A DNA stretch of 64,000 bases, taken from positions 1-64,000 of the forward strand of contig UQID01000004.1 in the NCBI GenBank assembly GCA_900541045.1, given 5' to 3'. Positions within the stretch are counted from its first letter, which is position 1; each line of letters begins with the position of its first letter. The notes beneath the pieces were generated by a model that was not told the DNA's origin, made no database searches, and worked only from the letters and a program-made list of their open reading frames with translations. A program made the position numbers and the translations under genes. This document shows positions 52,421-60,635 of this stretch, piece by piece. This stretch comes from an uncultured Collinsella sp. Lineage in GTDB: Bacteria; Actinomycetota; Coriobacteriia; Coriobacteriales; Coriobacteriaceae.

Positions 52421-54988
52421 CTATTTGCCCTCGGGCTTGCTGGCGTAGAACTTCTTCTTTTTGGGCTTGCCGGCAGGAGAGGGTTTGCCGGCAAAGTTCG
52501 ACTTGCCGTTGCCGGCCTGCGCGTGCGCGGGTACTGCCGCACGGGGCTTGCGGGCTTCGGGATTGCGCAGTTCCTCGGTTCGCTCTGCAATCTCCTCGGC
52601 GCTAAAGCCGACTTCGGCCATGGCGTCCTCGATGGGCAGGCGGCGCACGATATAGCAATGGTGCACCTTCTGGTTGCGTGCGAAGTCCTCGGGGATGGTC
52701 TGTGCCGTAATGTCCTCCAGCACCACGCCCGCGCGTGCGAGCTTGCGCGTCTCGGGGCGGAAGCCGCGCAGGTTGCAGCTAAAGATGGCATGGCCGCCCT
52801 GCGCGAGCAGGCGCGATACGCCGGCCAACAGCTCAACATGGTCGCGCTGGACATCCCAGGTACGGCGGCCCATCTTGGACGAGTTCGAGAACGTGGGCGG
52901 GTCGACAAAGATCAGGTCCCAGCGGTTGCGCGTCTGGCGTTGGTCGCGAATCCAGGCGAGCACGTCGTCGCGCACAAAATGATGCTGCGGTCCCACAAAG
53001 CCGTTTTGGCGCATGTTGCGCTCGGCCCAGTCCAGGTAGGTGTTGGAGAGGTCGACCGTCACGGTCTCCTCGACGCCGCCGTCCGCCGCGTAGCAGGTGG
53101 CGGTGCCGGTATAGGCAAACAGGTTGAGGAAGCGACGCGCCTGCTTGGCGTGCTCGCGCACCAGGTTGCGGGTGACGCGGTGATCCAGGAAGATGCCCAC
53201 ATCCAGATAATCGTCAAAGTTGACGGCAAAGGTGAGTCCGCCCTCTTCGATGAGCGGCAGGCGACGGCGAGCGATGTTGGCGCGCTCGCCCGATCCGCCC
53301 TTGCCGGCGCCCTGCTTGCCGTACTGCGAGCCGCCGCGCGAACGCATGCGGGCCTTGGCGTGCACGTGCTCGGCCGGAACATCCAGGATGCGCGGCGCGA
53401 TGGCCAAGATGTCGAGCATGCGGGCCTGGGCTAGCGCGGGATCGATGGTCTTAGGCGCGGCGTACTCGGCGATGACGAGCCAGCGGCCCGGCGTCTGCGG
53501 GCAGCCCTCGTACAGGTCGATGGCGGCGGAGTAATCGGGCAGGTCGGCATCGTAGACGCGGTAGCAGCTCGCGCCCTCGCGCTTGGCCCACTTGCGGCGC
53601 AGACGGGCATTCTTGCGCAGGCGGTTGGCGAACTGCTCCGACTCCGGGGTGAGCACGGGCAGTGGCTTGCCGTCGCCCAGGTCGAGTGTGGCGGCAGGCT
53701 CGAGCATGGGGGTGTCGGCGGCGTTGTCGTTGACTTCGTCGGCATCCGTGACCTCGGCCTCGGCATCCGCACTGGTCGAAGCCTCAAACGCCGCGGCGGC
53801 CTGCTCGAGCGAAGGCCAGACTTCGACGGTCGCCTCCTCGTTGTTGGGCATGATGGCGATCGCGCGCTCGGGCTCGGCGTGGAGCGCGCGGGCCAGCAAT
53901 CCGTCGCGGGTGAGCGCGGCGACCGGCGCCGAAGCGAGCTCGGGCGCGCGGTGCAGCTCGCCGACCAGCGTCATGGCGTCGTGCATGAGCGACAGCGGGG
54001 TCTCGGTGGTGTCCGCGACCACGGCGGCACCGGCGACGGCGCCCGCGTGGTCCAGTACGGTCGCGGACTTAGCGGCGCAAAAATCGACAAAGCGCTTGTA
54101 GCCGGCGCACTTGACCATGCGCTCAGCGGTTTTGCGGGCGGCGGGGTCAACATCCACGGCCACGATGCGTGCCTGCCGCTCGCGTGCTGCCGCCTCGCGC
54201 TCGCGTGCCTCGGCAAGCAGCTGCTCCCACAGGGCGGCGTCGTGCAGCTGCCAGCCCTCAAAGCCCCAGCGCTCGCGGGCGGCCCCCGGGGCGCGGTCGG
54301 TTAGGATATTCACGGCTTCCAGCAGCAGGTCGCCGCCGGCGCACGAGGCGTCGACCAGCGTGGGCAGGGCTTCGTTCTCGTAATCGTCGGCCGTTAGCTC
54401 GCGCTCGCACAGCGTGGTCCAGCCGACCTGCGAAAGCACCAGGGCGGCGTAGTCGGGGCGCAGCACGTGCGAGCCCTCGCCGGCGCGGGTCGCTGCGGGC
54501 GGCAGGCGCTTGAATAACGGATCGCCCGAAAGGTCCAGGCTGATGCTCGCGCGACGCTGGCGCAGCGAAAGCAGCAGGTGAACGTCGGGGTCGGCGGCAT
54601 CGACATCGGCGCGACGGCCCGTGGTCTCGGCCAGGCGGTCGCACAGCGCGTCTTTGGCGCGCAGGGCAGAGAAGCGCGTGTTGCGCAGCTGCTCGGTCAC
54701 GCCGCGGGCGGTGATGGCGATGGTGGCTCCGGGGCGGATGATGGTCTCCCAGGCGATGTCGTAAACGCTATCGTACAGCTCGTCGGCATCCTGTGCCTCA
54801 AAGCGTCCGAGTACCACGAACACGCGGCTCGCCAGGCGCGACCATAGACAGGCGCGGTAGCCTTCTTCGAGCTCGCCCTCAAACGTGGCGCGGCCCTTCA
54901 GGCGGCGGACATGCGAAAGCCCGAGGCGTTTAAGCTCATCGGCGAGTGCGGACTCAAAGCCCTCGGGGCAGCTTGCGTAAAATTCCAT
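52421..54988 (-). CDS. RlmKL-like bifunctional 23S rRNA methyltransferase with a degenerate RlmL half
   Basis: This 855-residue protein has an N-terminal THUMP-type RNA-binding region (about 1-160), an RlmL-like methyltransferase region (about 165-400) and a C-terminal RlmK methyltransferase (about 480-780). The RlmK half is intact: RFLNLFAYTGTATCYAADGG (SAM motif) and IFVDPPTFSNSS. In the RlmL half the SAM loop reads DASCAGGDLLLEA and the NPPY catalytic motif is not found where expected. E. coli RlmKL (about 700 residues) makes m2G2445 and m7G2069; this protein may make only the second. The C-terminal 60 residues are a Lys/Pro/Ala-rich tail. Confidence 0.87.
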   Translation of the reverse strand: MEFYASCPEGFESALADELKRLGLSHVRRLKGRATFEGELEEGYRACLWSRLASRVFVVLGRFEAQDADELYDSVYDIAWETIIRPGATIAITARGVTEQLRNTRFSALRAKDALCDRLAETTGRRADVDAADPDVHLLLSLRQRRASISLDLSGDPLFKRLPPAATRAGEGSHVLRPDYAALVLSQVGWTTLCERELTADDYENEALPTLVDASCAGGDLLLEAVNILTDRAPGAARERWGFEGWQLHDAALWEQLLAEAREREAAARERQARIVAVDVDPAARKTAERMVKCAGYKRFVDFCAAKSATVLDHAGAVAGAAVVADTTETPLSLMHDAMTLVGELHRAPELASAPVAALTRDGLLARALHAEPERAIAIMPNNEEATVEVWPSLEQAAAAFEASTSADAEAEVTDADEVNDNAADTPMLEPAATLDLGDGKPLPVLTPESEQFANRLRKNARLRRKWAKREGASCYRVYDADLPDYSAAIDLYEGCPQTPGRWLVIAEYAAPKTIDPALAQARMLDILAIAPRILDVPAEHVHAKARMRSRGGSQYGKQGAGKGGSGERANIARRRLPLIEEGGLTFAVNFDDYLDVGIFLDHRVTRNLVREHAKQARRFLNLFAYTGTATCYAADGGVEETVTVDLSNTYLDWAERNMRQNGFVGPQHHFVRDDVLAWIRDQRQTRNRWDLIFVDPPTFSNSSKMGRRTWDVQRDHVELLAGVSRLLAQGGHAIFSCNLRGFRPETRKLARAGVVLEDITAQTIPEDFARNQKVHHCYIVRRLPIEDAMAEVGFSAEEIAERTEELRNPEARKPRAAVPAHAQAGNGKSNFAGKPSPAGKPKKKKFYASKPEGK

Positions 54989-55063
54989 GGGTGACCTCTC
55001 TGGTTGCGTCGCTCCATTATATGATGGATGCTTCGTTTGCCCTTATCCTCGAAAGGAACCCAT

Positions 55064-55891
55064 ATGATTGATGCGTGTCCCGAACCCGCTGTGCTCTTTT
55101 TTGACGTGGACGGCACGCTGACGTCGTTCGATCCCGACGATATGACCGATAAGGACTTCAATGCGGTCCACCCGTCGAAGGCCGTTGTCGATGCATTTGG
55201 CCGTCTGCGCAATGCGGGCCACCAAGCATTTATCTGCACGGGTCGTCCCTTGTGGCTGATTGCCGATGGCCTGCGTGCTTTGGAGCCTGCGGGTGTCGTT
55301 GCCATGGCGGGAGCCACGCTCGAGGTCGAGGGCCGCGTGGTACACGAGGACTGCTTTGACGAGGACGTTGTCGAGGAGCTTGCACGCCGTATGGCCGCGG
55401 CAGGGATTGAGGCCTTTTTCGAGACCAACGTTGCTACTTTTGCCCTGGAACCCGCGGGCGTTGAGCAGTCGTCTCTGATCGGCACTTCTGTGGTGCACAG
55501 CGCCGAGGAAATGCGCGTCGACGGCAGTCTGCGCGTGGGCAAGGTATGCCTCAATGTGCCCAGTTTGGCTCGCGTAGCCAACGATGACGGCTTTATCGAG
55601 CGCTATTTTGAGGCCTGCAACACCGGTGGCCAGAATCGCGAGCTGAGCCCCAAGGGCATCAACAAGGGCGTGGGCGTGGCGCGAGCGCTGACGTATCTGG
55701 GCCGCGAGGGAAATGCGCGCACCTTTGGCTTTGGCGATTCGGGCAACGACCTGGGCATGCTCGCTGCCGTCGAGACGGCTGTCGCCATGGGCAACGCCAT
55801 GCCCGAGGTCAAGGCGCTCGCCGACTACGTGACCGACGATGTCGCGCACGACGGTACCGTCACAGCGATGCAGCATTTCGGCCTCATCTAA
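55064..55891 (+). CDS. HAD-superfamily phosphatase, Cof/SupH type
   Basis: This 275-residue protein shows VLFFDVDGTLTSF (nucleophile Asp), ICTGRP (motif II) and FGDSGNDLGMLAAV (motif IV), with a large C2-type cap in the middle, as in Cof-type sugar-phosphate phosphatases. AAGGAA precedes the ATG at 55064. It is divergent from the methyltransferase gene. Substrates of this group are typically phosphosugars; it may act with the transaldolase gene 190 bases downstream, but a palindrome separates them. Confidence 0.87.
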   Translation: MIDACPEPAVLFFDVDGTLTSFDPDDMTDKDFNAVHPSKAVVDAFGRLRNAGHQAFICTGRPLWLIADGLRALEPAGVVAMAGATLEVEGRVVHEDCFDEDVVEELARRMAAAGIEAFFETNVATFALEPAGVEQSSLIGTSVVHSAEEMRVDGSLRVGKVCLNVPSLARVANDDGFIERYFEACNTGGQNRELSPKGINKGVGVARALTYLGREGNARTFGFGDSGNDLGMLAAVETAVAMGNAMPEVKALADYVTDDVAHDGTVTAMQHFGLI

Positions 55892-56021
55892 TGAATCCCG
55901 CGTTCTGACGTTTGCTCAAACTGCGACTCTTTGCTTTTGCATGCTCAATCGATTTATCAATCCAAACACTGAGGTGTTTATACCGTTCGCCGAGAAGATA
56001 AAAAACCGCAGCTCACGCCTT

Positions 56022-56054
56022 GATAAACGTAGCTAAAGTGTTTAGCAGTTTATC
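56022..56054. promoter_or_regulatory. palindrome upstream of transaldolase copy 2
   Basis: GATAAAC-GTA-GCTAAA-GTG-TTTAGC-A-GTTTATC forms a two-part inverted repeat in AT-rich DNA, 30 bases before the gene. It may be a regulator-binding site or a leader hairpin. Confidence 0.5.
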
Positions 56055-56084
56055 GGCCGTATGCTAACGAAAGGAATCAGGCAG

Positions 56085-56789
56085 ATGGCAATCAAGGTGT
56101 TCGCTGACGGTGCAAACCTCGAGGGCATGCTCGACATGTACGAGAACGGCAACGTTCAGGGTTTCACGACCAACCCGTCCCTTATGAAGAAGGGCGGCGT
56201 GACGGACTACCGCGCGTTTGCCAAGGAGGTCCTGGCTCACATCACCGATGTGTCCGTGTCGTTTGAGGTCTTTGCCGACGACGTCGAGACCATGGAGGTC
56301 GAGGCCCGCGAGATCGCTACCTGGGCCGACAACGTCTACGTCAAGATTCCGTGCGTGACCACCAAGGGCGAGTCCACCGCCGAGCTGGTCCGCAAGCTTT
56401 CGGCCGATGGCATCAAGGTCAACGTCACCACCATCTTTACGCCCGAGCAGGTCGACGAGATGGTCGAGGCCGTTGACGCCGAGACGCCGTCCATCATCTC
56501 GCTCTTTGCCGGCCGTATCGCCGATACCGGCGTCGATCCCATTCCGTTTATGACGGAGTCGGTCAAGAAGGCCGCCGCCAAGCCCAACTGCGAGGCCCTG
56601 TGGGCATCCACGCGCGAGCTCATCAACATTTACCAGGCCGAGGCCTGCGGTTGCCAGATCATCACGGTGCCTAACAGCATCCTGGCCAAGCGCAAGAACA
56701 TCGGCCGCGACCCGTACGAGGTCTCGCTCGACACCGTCCGCGGCTTTGCCAAGGATATCGCCTCGCTCGGCTTCCATATCCTGCCGTAG
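56085..56789 (+). CDS. transaldolase / fructose-6-phosphate aldolase-like protein (copy 2)
   Basis: This 234-residue paralogue of the enzyme at 6646 keeps the catalytic Lys87 (NVYVKIPCV) and all motifs. Its codons are strongly biased to C-ending forms compared with copy 1, which suggests high, constitutive expression and a housekeeping role, whereas copy 1 sits in the inducible sugar island. It is monocistronic; AAAGGAATC lies before the ATG. The last seven codons are repeated exactly 156 bases downstream. Confidence 0.88.
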   Translation: MAIKVFADGANLEGMLDMYENGNVQGFTTNPSLMKKGGVTDYRAFAKEVLAHITDVSVSFEVFADDVETMEVEAREIATWADNVYVKIPCVTTKGESTAELVRKLSADGIKVNVTTIFTPEQVDEMVEAVDAETPSIISLFAGRIADTGVDPIPFMTESVKKAAAKPNCEALWASTRELINIYQAEACGCQIITVPNSILAKRKNIGRDPYEVSLDTVRGFAKDIASLGFHILP

Positions 56790-56943
56790 CGCGAACACTG
56801 GCTGCGCCGCGGGTTGTTCGCCCCGGCCTTTCCTTTCCCTATCGCTCACGCGCTTCGCGAGGGTCGCGCCAGGCAAAGGAAAGGCCGGGGCTGCCGACAC
56901 GAGCCTGCCAGTAGGCTGGTAATCGGCTTCCATATCCTGCCGT
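56767..56943 (+). repeat. 21-base duplication of the transaldolase 3' end flanking a hairpin segment
   Basis: The 21 bases at 56767-56787 (coding for the C-terminal LGFHILP) recur exactly at 56923-56943. The 135 bases between contain the hairpin at 56820-56891. Insertion into a duplicated target or remnants of a gene duplication could explain it. Confidence 0.8.
56820..56891. repeat. long hairpin after transaldolase copy 2, family G-like
   Basis: GCCCCGGCCTTTCCTTT pairs perfectly with AAAGGAAAGGCCGGGGC; the loop contains TCGCTCACGCG and GAGGGTCGCGCC. Loop features resemble the hairpin at 33564. Confidence 0.75.
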
Positions 56944-56950
56944 GGACAAA

Positions 56951-57156
56951 GGTACCCCCGCCTGCGCCGTGCAAAATTGAGAGTATTCAGCAAGGTAAAG
57001 GTTTTTACCAGCTGGTTGAAGCACGGAACAGCCCCCGTTTTGGCTCTAAAAACGCCAAAACGGGGGCTGTTTTTTGCTTTATTGCCTCTGAGGGGCGTTC
57101 GGAGCGGCGGAAATTGCAGAATACTCGCGATTTTGCACGTCGCTGTAGGGGGTACC
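56951..57156. repeat. inverted-repeat element, family H, copy 2
   Basis: Arm 1 GGTACCCCCGCCTGCGCCGT followed by GCAAAATTGAGAGTATTC (56951-56988), and arm 2 on the minus strand GGTACCCCCTACAGCGACGT followed by GCAAAATCGCGAGTATTC (57156-57119). The right arm reaches to within 15 bases of the tex stop codon. Confidence 0.78.
57029..57076 (+). terminator. terminator hairpin inside the family H element
   Basis: ACAGCCCCCGTTTTGGC pairs with GCCAAAACGGGGGCTGT, followed by TTTTTT. It can end plus-strand transcription from transaldolase copy 2. Confidence 0.82.
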
Positions 57157-57170
57157 CTTGCTTTGGCGGT

Positions 57171-59318
57171 TTACTTCCCCTGCACCATGGTGAGCGAGAT
57201 CTTCTTGCGGTCGCGATCGACCTTCTCGACCCATACCTTTACCGTGTCGCCGACGCGTACTACGTCGCTCGGGTGCTTGACGAAGCGGTTGGCCAGCTTG
57301 GAGATGTGTACGAGGCCGTCCTGGTGCACGCCCACATCGACGAAGGCGCCAAAGTCGACGACGTTGCGTACCGTGCCCTTGAGCTCCATGTCGGGCTCCA
57401 GGTCGTCAATAGAAAGTGCCGAGCGGCTAAAGACCACCTCGGGCGCATCGTCGCGCGGGTCGCGGCCGGGCTTTTTGAGCTCGTTGACGATGTCGATGAG
57501 CGTGAGGGTGCCGCAGTCCAGGTCGCTTGCCAGCGCCGAGATGCTGCCCAGACGGCGCTCAATGTCGGGCACGCCGCCACGGCTGAGCTCGCTGGCTTTA
57601 ACGCCGGCGCGTTCCAGGACGGACGTGGCCACCTCGTAGCTTTCGGGGTGGACGCTCGTCGCGTCGAGCGGGTTCTTGCCACCGCTGATGCGCAGGAAGC
57701 CCGCGGCGTTGAGATATGCCTTGGGCCCCAGCTTGGGGACCTTCTTGAGCTGGCGGCGATCGGTAAAGGCGCCGTTTTCCTCGCGGAAAGCCACGATATT
57801 CTTGGCCACGCTCGGCGTGATGCCCGATACGTATCCCAGCAGGCTCGCGCTCGCGGTGTTTACATCGACGCCCACACGGTTGACGACGTCCTCCACCACG
57901 TGGCCCAGCGTGCGCGAGAGCTCGGCCTGGTCAAGGTCGTGCTGGTATTGGCCCACGCCGATGGACTGGGGCGGAATCTTGACGAGCTCTGCCAGCGGGT
58001 CCTGCAGGCGACGACCCAAGCTCATGGCGCCGCGCACGGTGACATCCAGATCGGGATACTCCTGGCTCGCGAGCTCGGAGGCGGAATACACCGACGCGCC
58101 GGCCTCGTTGACGATGGTGTAGCGAAGGCTGGGCGCCTGCTCGGTGATGAACTCCGAGACAACTTCTTCGGTCTCGCGGCTGGCAGTGCCGTTGCCGATG
58201 ACGATGGTGTTGACGCCGTCCTTCTTGACGAGGCGGGCGAGCTCGCGCTTGGTGCCGGCGACGTCGTGGCGCGGCTTGGTGGGGTAGACCACGCCGTGGT
58301 CGAGCAGCTTGCCGGTCTCGTCCATAACGGCGACCTTGCAGCCGGTGCGGTAGCCCGGGTCGAGCGCGAGTACGCGGGCGCCACGGACGGGGCGTGCCGA
58401 GAGCAAGCCCTCGAGATTCTTGGCAAAAACGTTGATGGCCTCGGTCTGGGCGCGAACGGTGAGTTTGGCGCGGGCCTCGCGCTCCAGCGAGGGGGCCATG
58501 AGGCGCTTGTAGCCGTCGGCGATGGCGGCATCGAAGACGGGAGCGAACACGCCTTGGCGTCGGGGCCAGCGGCTGCCGAGGCGTGCCGTGGCGGTAGCGC
58601 CGTCGACGTTCACGCGCACGCGGAGCTTGCCCTCGCGCTCGCCGCGGTCGATAGCCAGCACGCGGTGGTTGGGTATGCGGCGCAGCGGCTCGTCAAAGTT
58701 GTAGTAGGGCTCGTAGGGGGTCTTCTCGGTGGGGTCGGTGGCTTCGACGACGATATCGGCGGTGTTTTGCGTAAAGGCGCGCAGGTCGGCGACGTTCTCG
58801 GGGTCTTCGGCCACCGTCTCGGCCACGATGTCGGCCGCGCCGGCGAGCGCCTTCTCGGGCGTGTCGAAGCCGGCCTCCTCGTTGACGTATGCCGCGGCGG
58901 CGTCGAGTGCGCTGCCCTTGGCCGAGGCCTGCATGATGATCATGTTGGCGAGTGGCTCCAGGCCTGCCTCGCGAGCCTTCTGCGCGCGGGTCATGCGCTT
59001 TTTGCGGTAGGGCTTGTAGAGGTCCTCGACGCGCTGGAGCTGCGTGGCCTCGCGAATCTGCTGCTCGAGTTCGGGCGTGAGTTTGCCCTGGGCGTCGATG
59101 AGCAGAATGACGTCCTCTTTGCGCTGCTCAAGATTGCGCAGGTAGGACAGGCGCTCGTCGAGTGCGCGCAGGGCGACGTCGTCCATGCCGCCCGTTGCTT
59201 CCTTGCGGTAGCGCGAGATAAAGGGAATGGTGTTGCCCTCGTCGATGAGCTTGACGGCCGCCTCGACGTTGGCGGCTTTAAGGTTGAGCTCGCGGGCGAG
59301 CTGGGCGATAAGATCCAT
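57171..59318 (-). CDS. tex: Tex-family RNA-binding transcription accessory protein
   Basis: This 715-residue protein has the full Tex layout: N-terminal helix-turn-helix region with FISRYRKEATGGMDD, a YqgF/RNase H-like domain (LALDPGYRTGCKVAVMD), helix-hairpin-helix motifs (GYVSGITPSVAKNIVAFREE) and a C-terminal S1 domain (GTVRNVVDFGAFVDVGVHQD). Tex binds nucleic acids and affects transcription or RNA processing; details vary among species. ATG 59318 has AAGGAG upstream; the longer frame to 59516 is non-coding and includes a family B repeat. Confidence 0.94.
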   Translation of the reverse strand: MDLIAQLARELNLKAANVEAAVKLIDEGNTIPFISRYRKEATGGMDDVALRALDERLSYLRNLEQRKEDVILLIDAQGKLTPELEQQIREATQLQRVEDLYKPYRKKRMTRAQKAREAGLEPLANMIIMQASAKGSALDAAAAYVNEEAGFDTPEKALAGAADIVAETVAEDPENVADLRAFTQNTADIVVEATDPTEKTPYEPYYNFDEPLRRIPNHRVLAIDRGEREGKLRVRVNVDGATATARLGSRWPRRQGVFAPVFDAAIADGYKRLMAPSLEREARAKLTVRAQTEAINVFAKNLEGLLSARPVRGARVLALDPGYRTGCKVAVMDETGKLLDHGVVYPTKPRHDVAGTKRELARLVKKDGVNTIVIGNGTASRETEEVVSEFITEQAPSLRYTIVNEAGASVYSASELASQEYPDLDVTVRGAMSLGRRLQDPLAELVKIPPQSIGVGQYQHDLDQAELSRTLGHVVEDVVNRVGVDVNTASASLLGYVSGITPSVAKNIVAFREENGAFTDRRQLKKVPKLGPKAYLNAAGFLRISGGKNPLDATSVHPESYEVATSVLERAGVKASELSRGGVPDIERRLGSISALASDLDCGTLTLIDIVNELKKPGRDPRDDAPEVVFSRSALSIDDLEPDMELKGTVRNVVDFGAFVDVGVHQDGLVHISKLANRFVKHPSDVVRVGDTVKVWVEKVDRDRKKISLTMVQGK

Positions 59319-59377
59319 GGAACTCCTTGCGTTTAAGGTGCGTTTGCAGCACAGAGCTACCAAGGATACCACCCGCG

Positions 59378-59408
59378 ATGCGACAAAGGGACTGTCCCTT
59401 TGTCGCAT
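59378..59408. repeat. palindromic repeat, family B, copy 3 (perfect)
   Basis: ATGCGACAAAGGGAC, a central T, then GTCCCTTTGTCGCAT: a perfect 15-base inverted repeat upstream of tex. Confidence 0.88.
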
Positions 59409-59417
59409 GCCACTGCA

Positions 59418-59452
59418 CAAAAGCCCCGCGGGCAGGAGGCTGCTCGCGGGGC
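59418..59452 (-). terminator. terminator of the Gfo/Idh-MFS-SDR operon
   Basis: On the minus strand GCCCCGCGAGCAG pairs with CTGCCCGCGGGGC (one mismatch), followed by TTTTG. Confidence 0.75.
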
Positions 59453-59525
59453 AGAGAAGAGGGGCTTGTCGATAGCGGGCCGAGGGGCTCGGCGCAGGGT
59501 TTCTGCCGCGGCCCACCCTGGGGCG

Positions 59526-60566
59526 TTACAGCTCGACGAGCTGGCCGGTCTCGGTGGCCTCCTTGATGGCGTTGAGAAGCGTGAGCGTCTTAACGTTGTC
59601 GGCGGGGGTCACGACGGGCTCGACCTCGCGGCGGACAACCTTCACAAAGTGCTTGAGCTGCATCTTGTGCGGCAGCGCCGGGTCGACGGCCGGGATCTCC
59701 ATCTGCAGCGGCTTGTGCCAGTTGGAGGCGCCGTCGTAGGAGAACTGGTGCAGGCGGGGCAGCGAAAGGGCGCCCTTAGTTCCGCCGATAAAGTAGGCGT
59801 CGGCGTCGAAGGGACGGTACTGCGGGTCCTCGCGAGCGGTGGCCTCCCAGTTCCAGGGGCTGGCGGTGGCGTCGGAGATGGTCATGCTCGCAAGCGCGCC
59901 ATCGGCAAAACGGACGTTGACCACGGCGGAGTCCTCGGTCTCAAAACCGCGGGCGGCGCTGGACTGCATGCCCTGGACGGCAACGGGCTCGCCCAGCAGG
60001 TAACGGAGCAGGTCGACGTCGTGCACCAGGTTGACCAGGATCGGGCCGGCACCCTTCTTGCGGCGCCACTCGACGTCGAAGTACTCGTCGTTCTTATAGA
60101 TCATGTAGTGGAAGCTCGACACGGTGAGCTTGCCCAGCTCGCCGGACTCGATGATCTCCTTGGCCTTGTTGACGAAGGGGTTGTGGCGACGGTGCTGACC
60201 CACGAGCACGGGCACGCCGGCGGTCTCGGCCTCGGCGGCAAAGGCCTGGGCATCCTCGAGGTCGTTGGAGATCGGCTTCTCGACCAGCGGCACAATATTG
60301 CGCTTCACGGCCTCGCGGGCAACGCCCAGGTGCAGGTCGTTGGGGGTGGCGATGATGACGGCCTCGGGCTTGACCTCGTCCATCATCTGGGCGGGATCGG
60401 TATAAAACGGCACGCCGGCGGCCTCGGCCGTGGCGCGGGCGCCCTCAAAGGCGTCGGCGATGGCGACGAGCTCGGCCTCGGACTCCTCGGTGACAAAGCG
60501 GATGTGGTTGCGGCCCATGGCGCCGGCGCCGATAACGGCAATGCGGACGGGGTTGAGCTCAGACAT
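59526..60566 (-). CDS. Gfo/Idh/MocA-family NAD(P)-dependent oxidoreductase
   Basis: This 346-residue protein begins with a Rossmann fold (RIAVIGAGAMGRNHIRFV) and has the family EKPISND motif (catalytic Lys) and a C-terminal alpha/beta dimer domain. Members oxidise a sugar, inositol or related polyol. It is the last gene of a three-gene minus-strand set with the MFS and SDR genes, interrupted by a family B palindrome between it and the MFS gene. Substrate unknown; the set suggests polyol or sugar-acid catabolism. Confidence 0.88.
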   Translation of the reverse strand: MSELNPVRIAVIGAGAMGRNHIRFVTEESEAELVAIADAFEGARATAEAAGVPFYTDPAQMMDEVKPEAVIIATPNDLHLGVAREAVKRNIVPLVEKPISNDLEDAQAFAAEAETAGVPVLVGQHRRHNPFVNKAKEIIESGELGKLTVSSFHYMIYKNDEYFDVEWRRKKGAGPILVNLVHDVDLLRYLLGEPVAVQGMQSSAARGFETEDSAVVNVRFADGALASMTISDATASPWNWEATAREDPQYRPFDADAYFIGGTKGALSLPRLHQFSYDGASNWHKPLQMEIPAVDPALPHKMQLKHFVKVVRREVEPVVTPADNVKTLTLLNAIKEATETGQLVEL

Positions 60567-60596
60567 TTCGACTCCTTAATACTGGTGACCGGTGGA

Positions 60597-60627
60597 ATGC
60601 GACAAAGGGGCTGTCCCTTTGTCGCAT
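60597..60627. repeat. palindromic repeat, family B, copy 4
   Basis: ATGCGACAAAGGGG, CTG, then TCCCTTTGTCGCAT. It lies between the MFS and Gfo/Idh genes. Confidence 0.85.
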
Positions 60628-60635
60628 CGGTAAAA

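Noticed and set aside
56814..59336. 840-codon plus-strand frame opposite tex
   Set aside because: It reads through the family H inverted repeat and a terminator before running antisense to a well-defined Tex protein.
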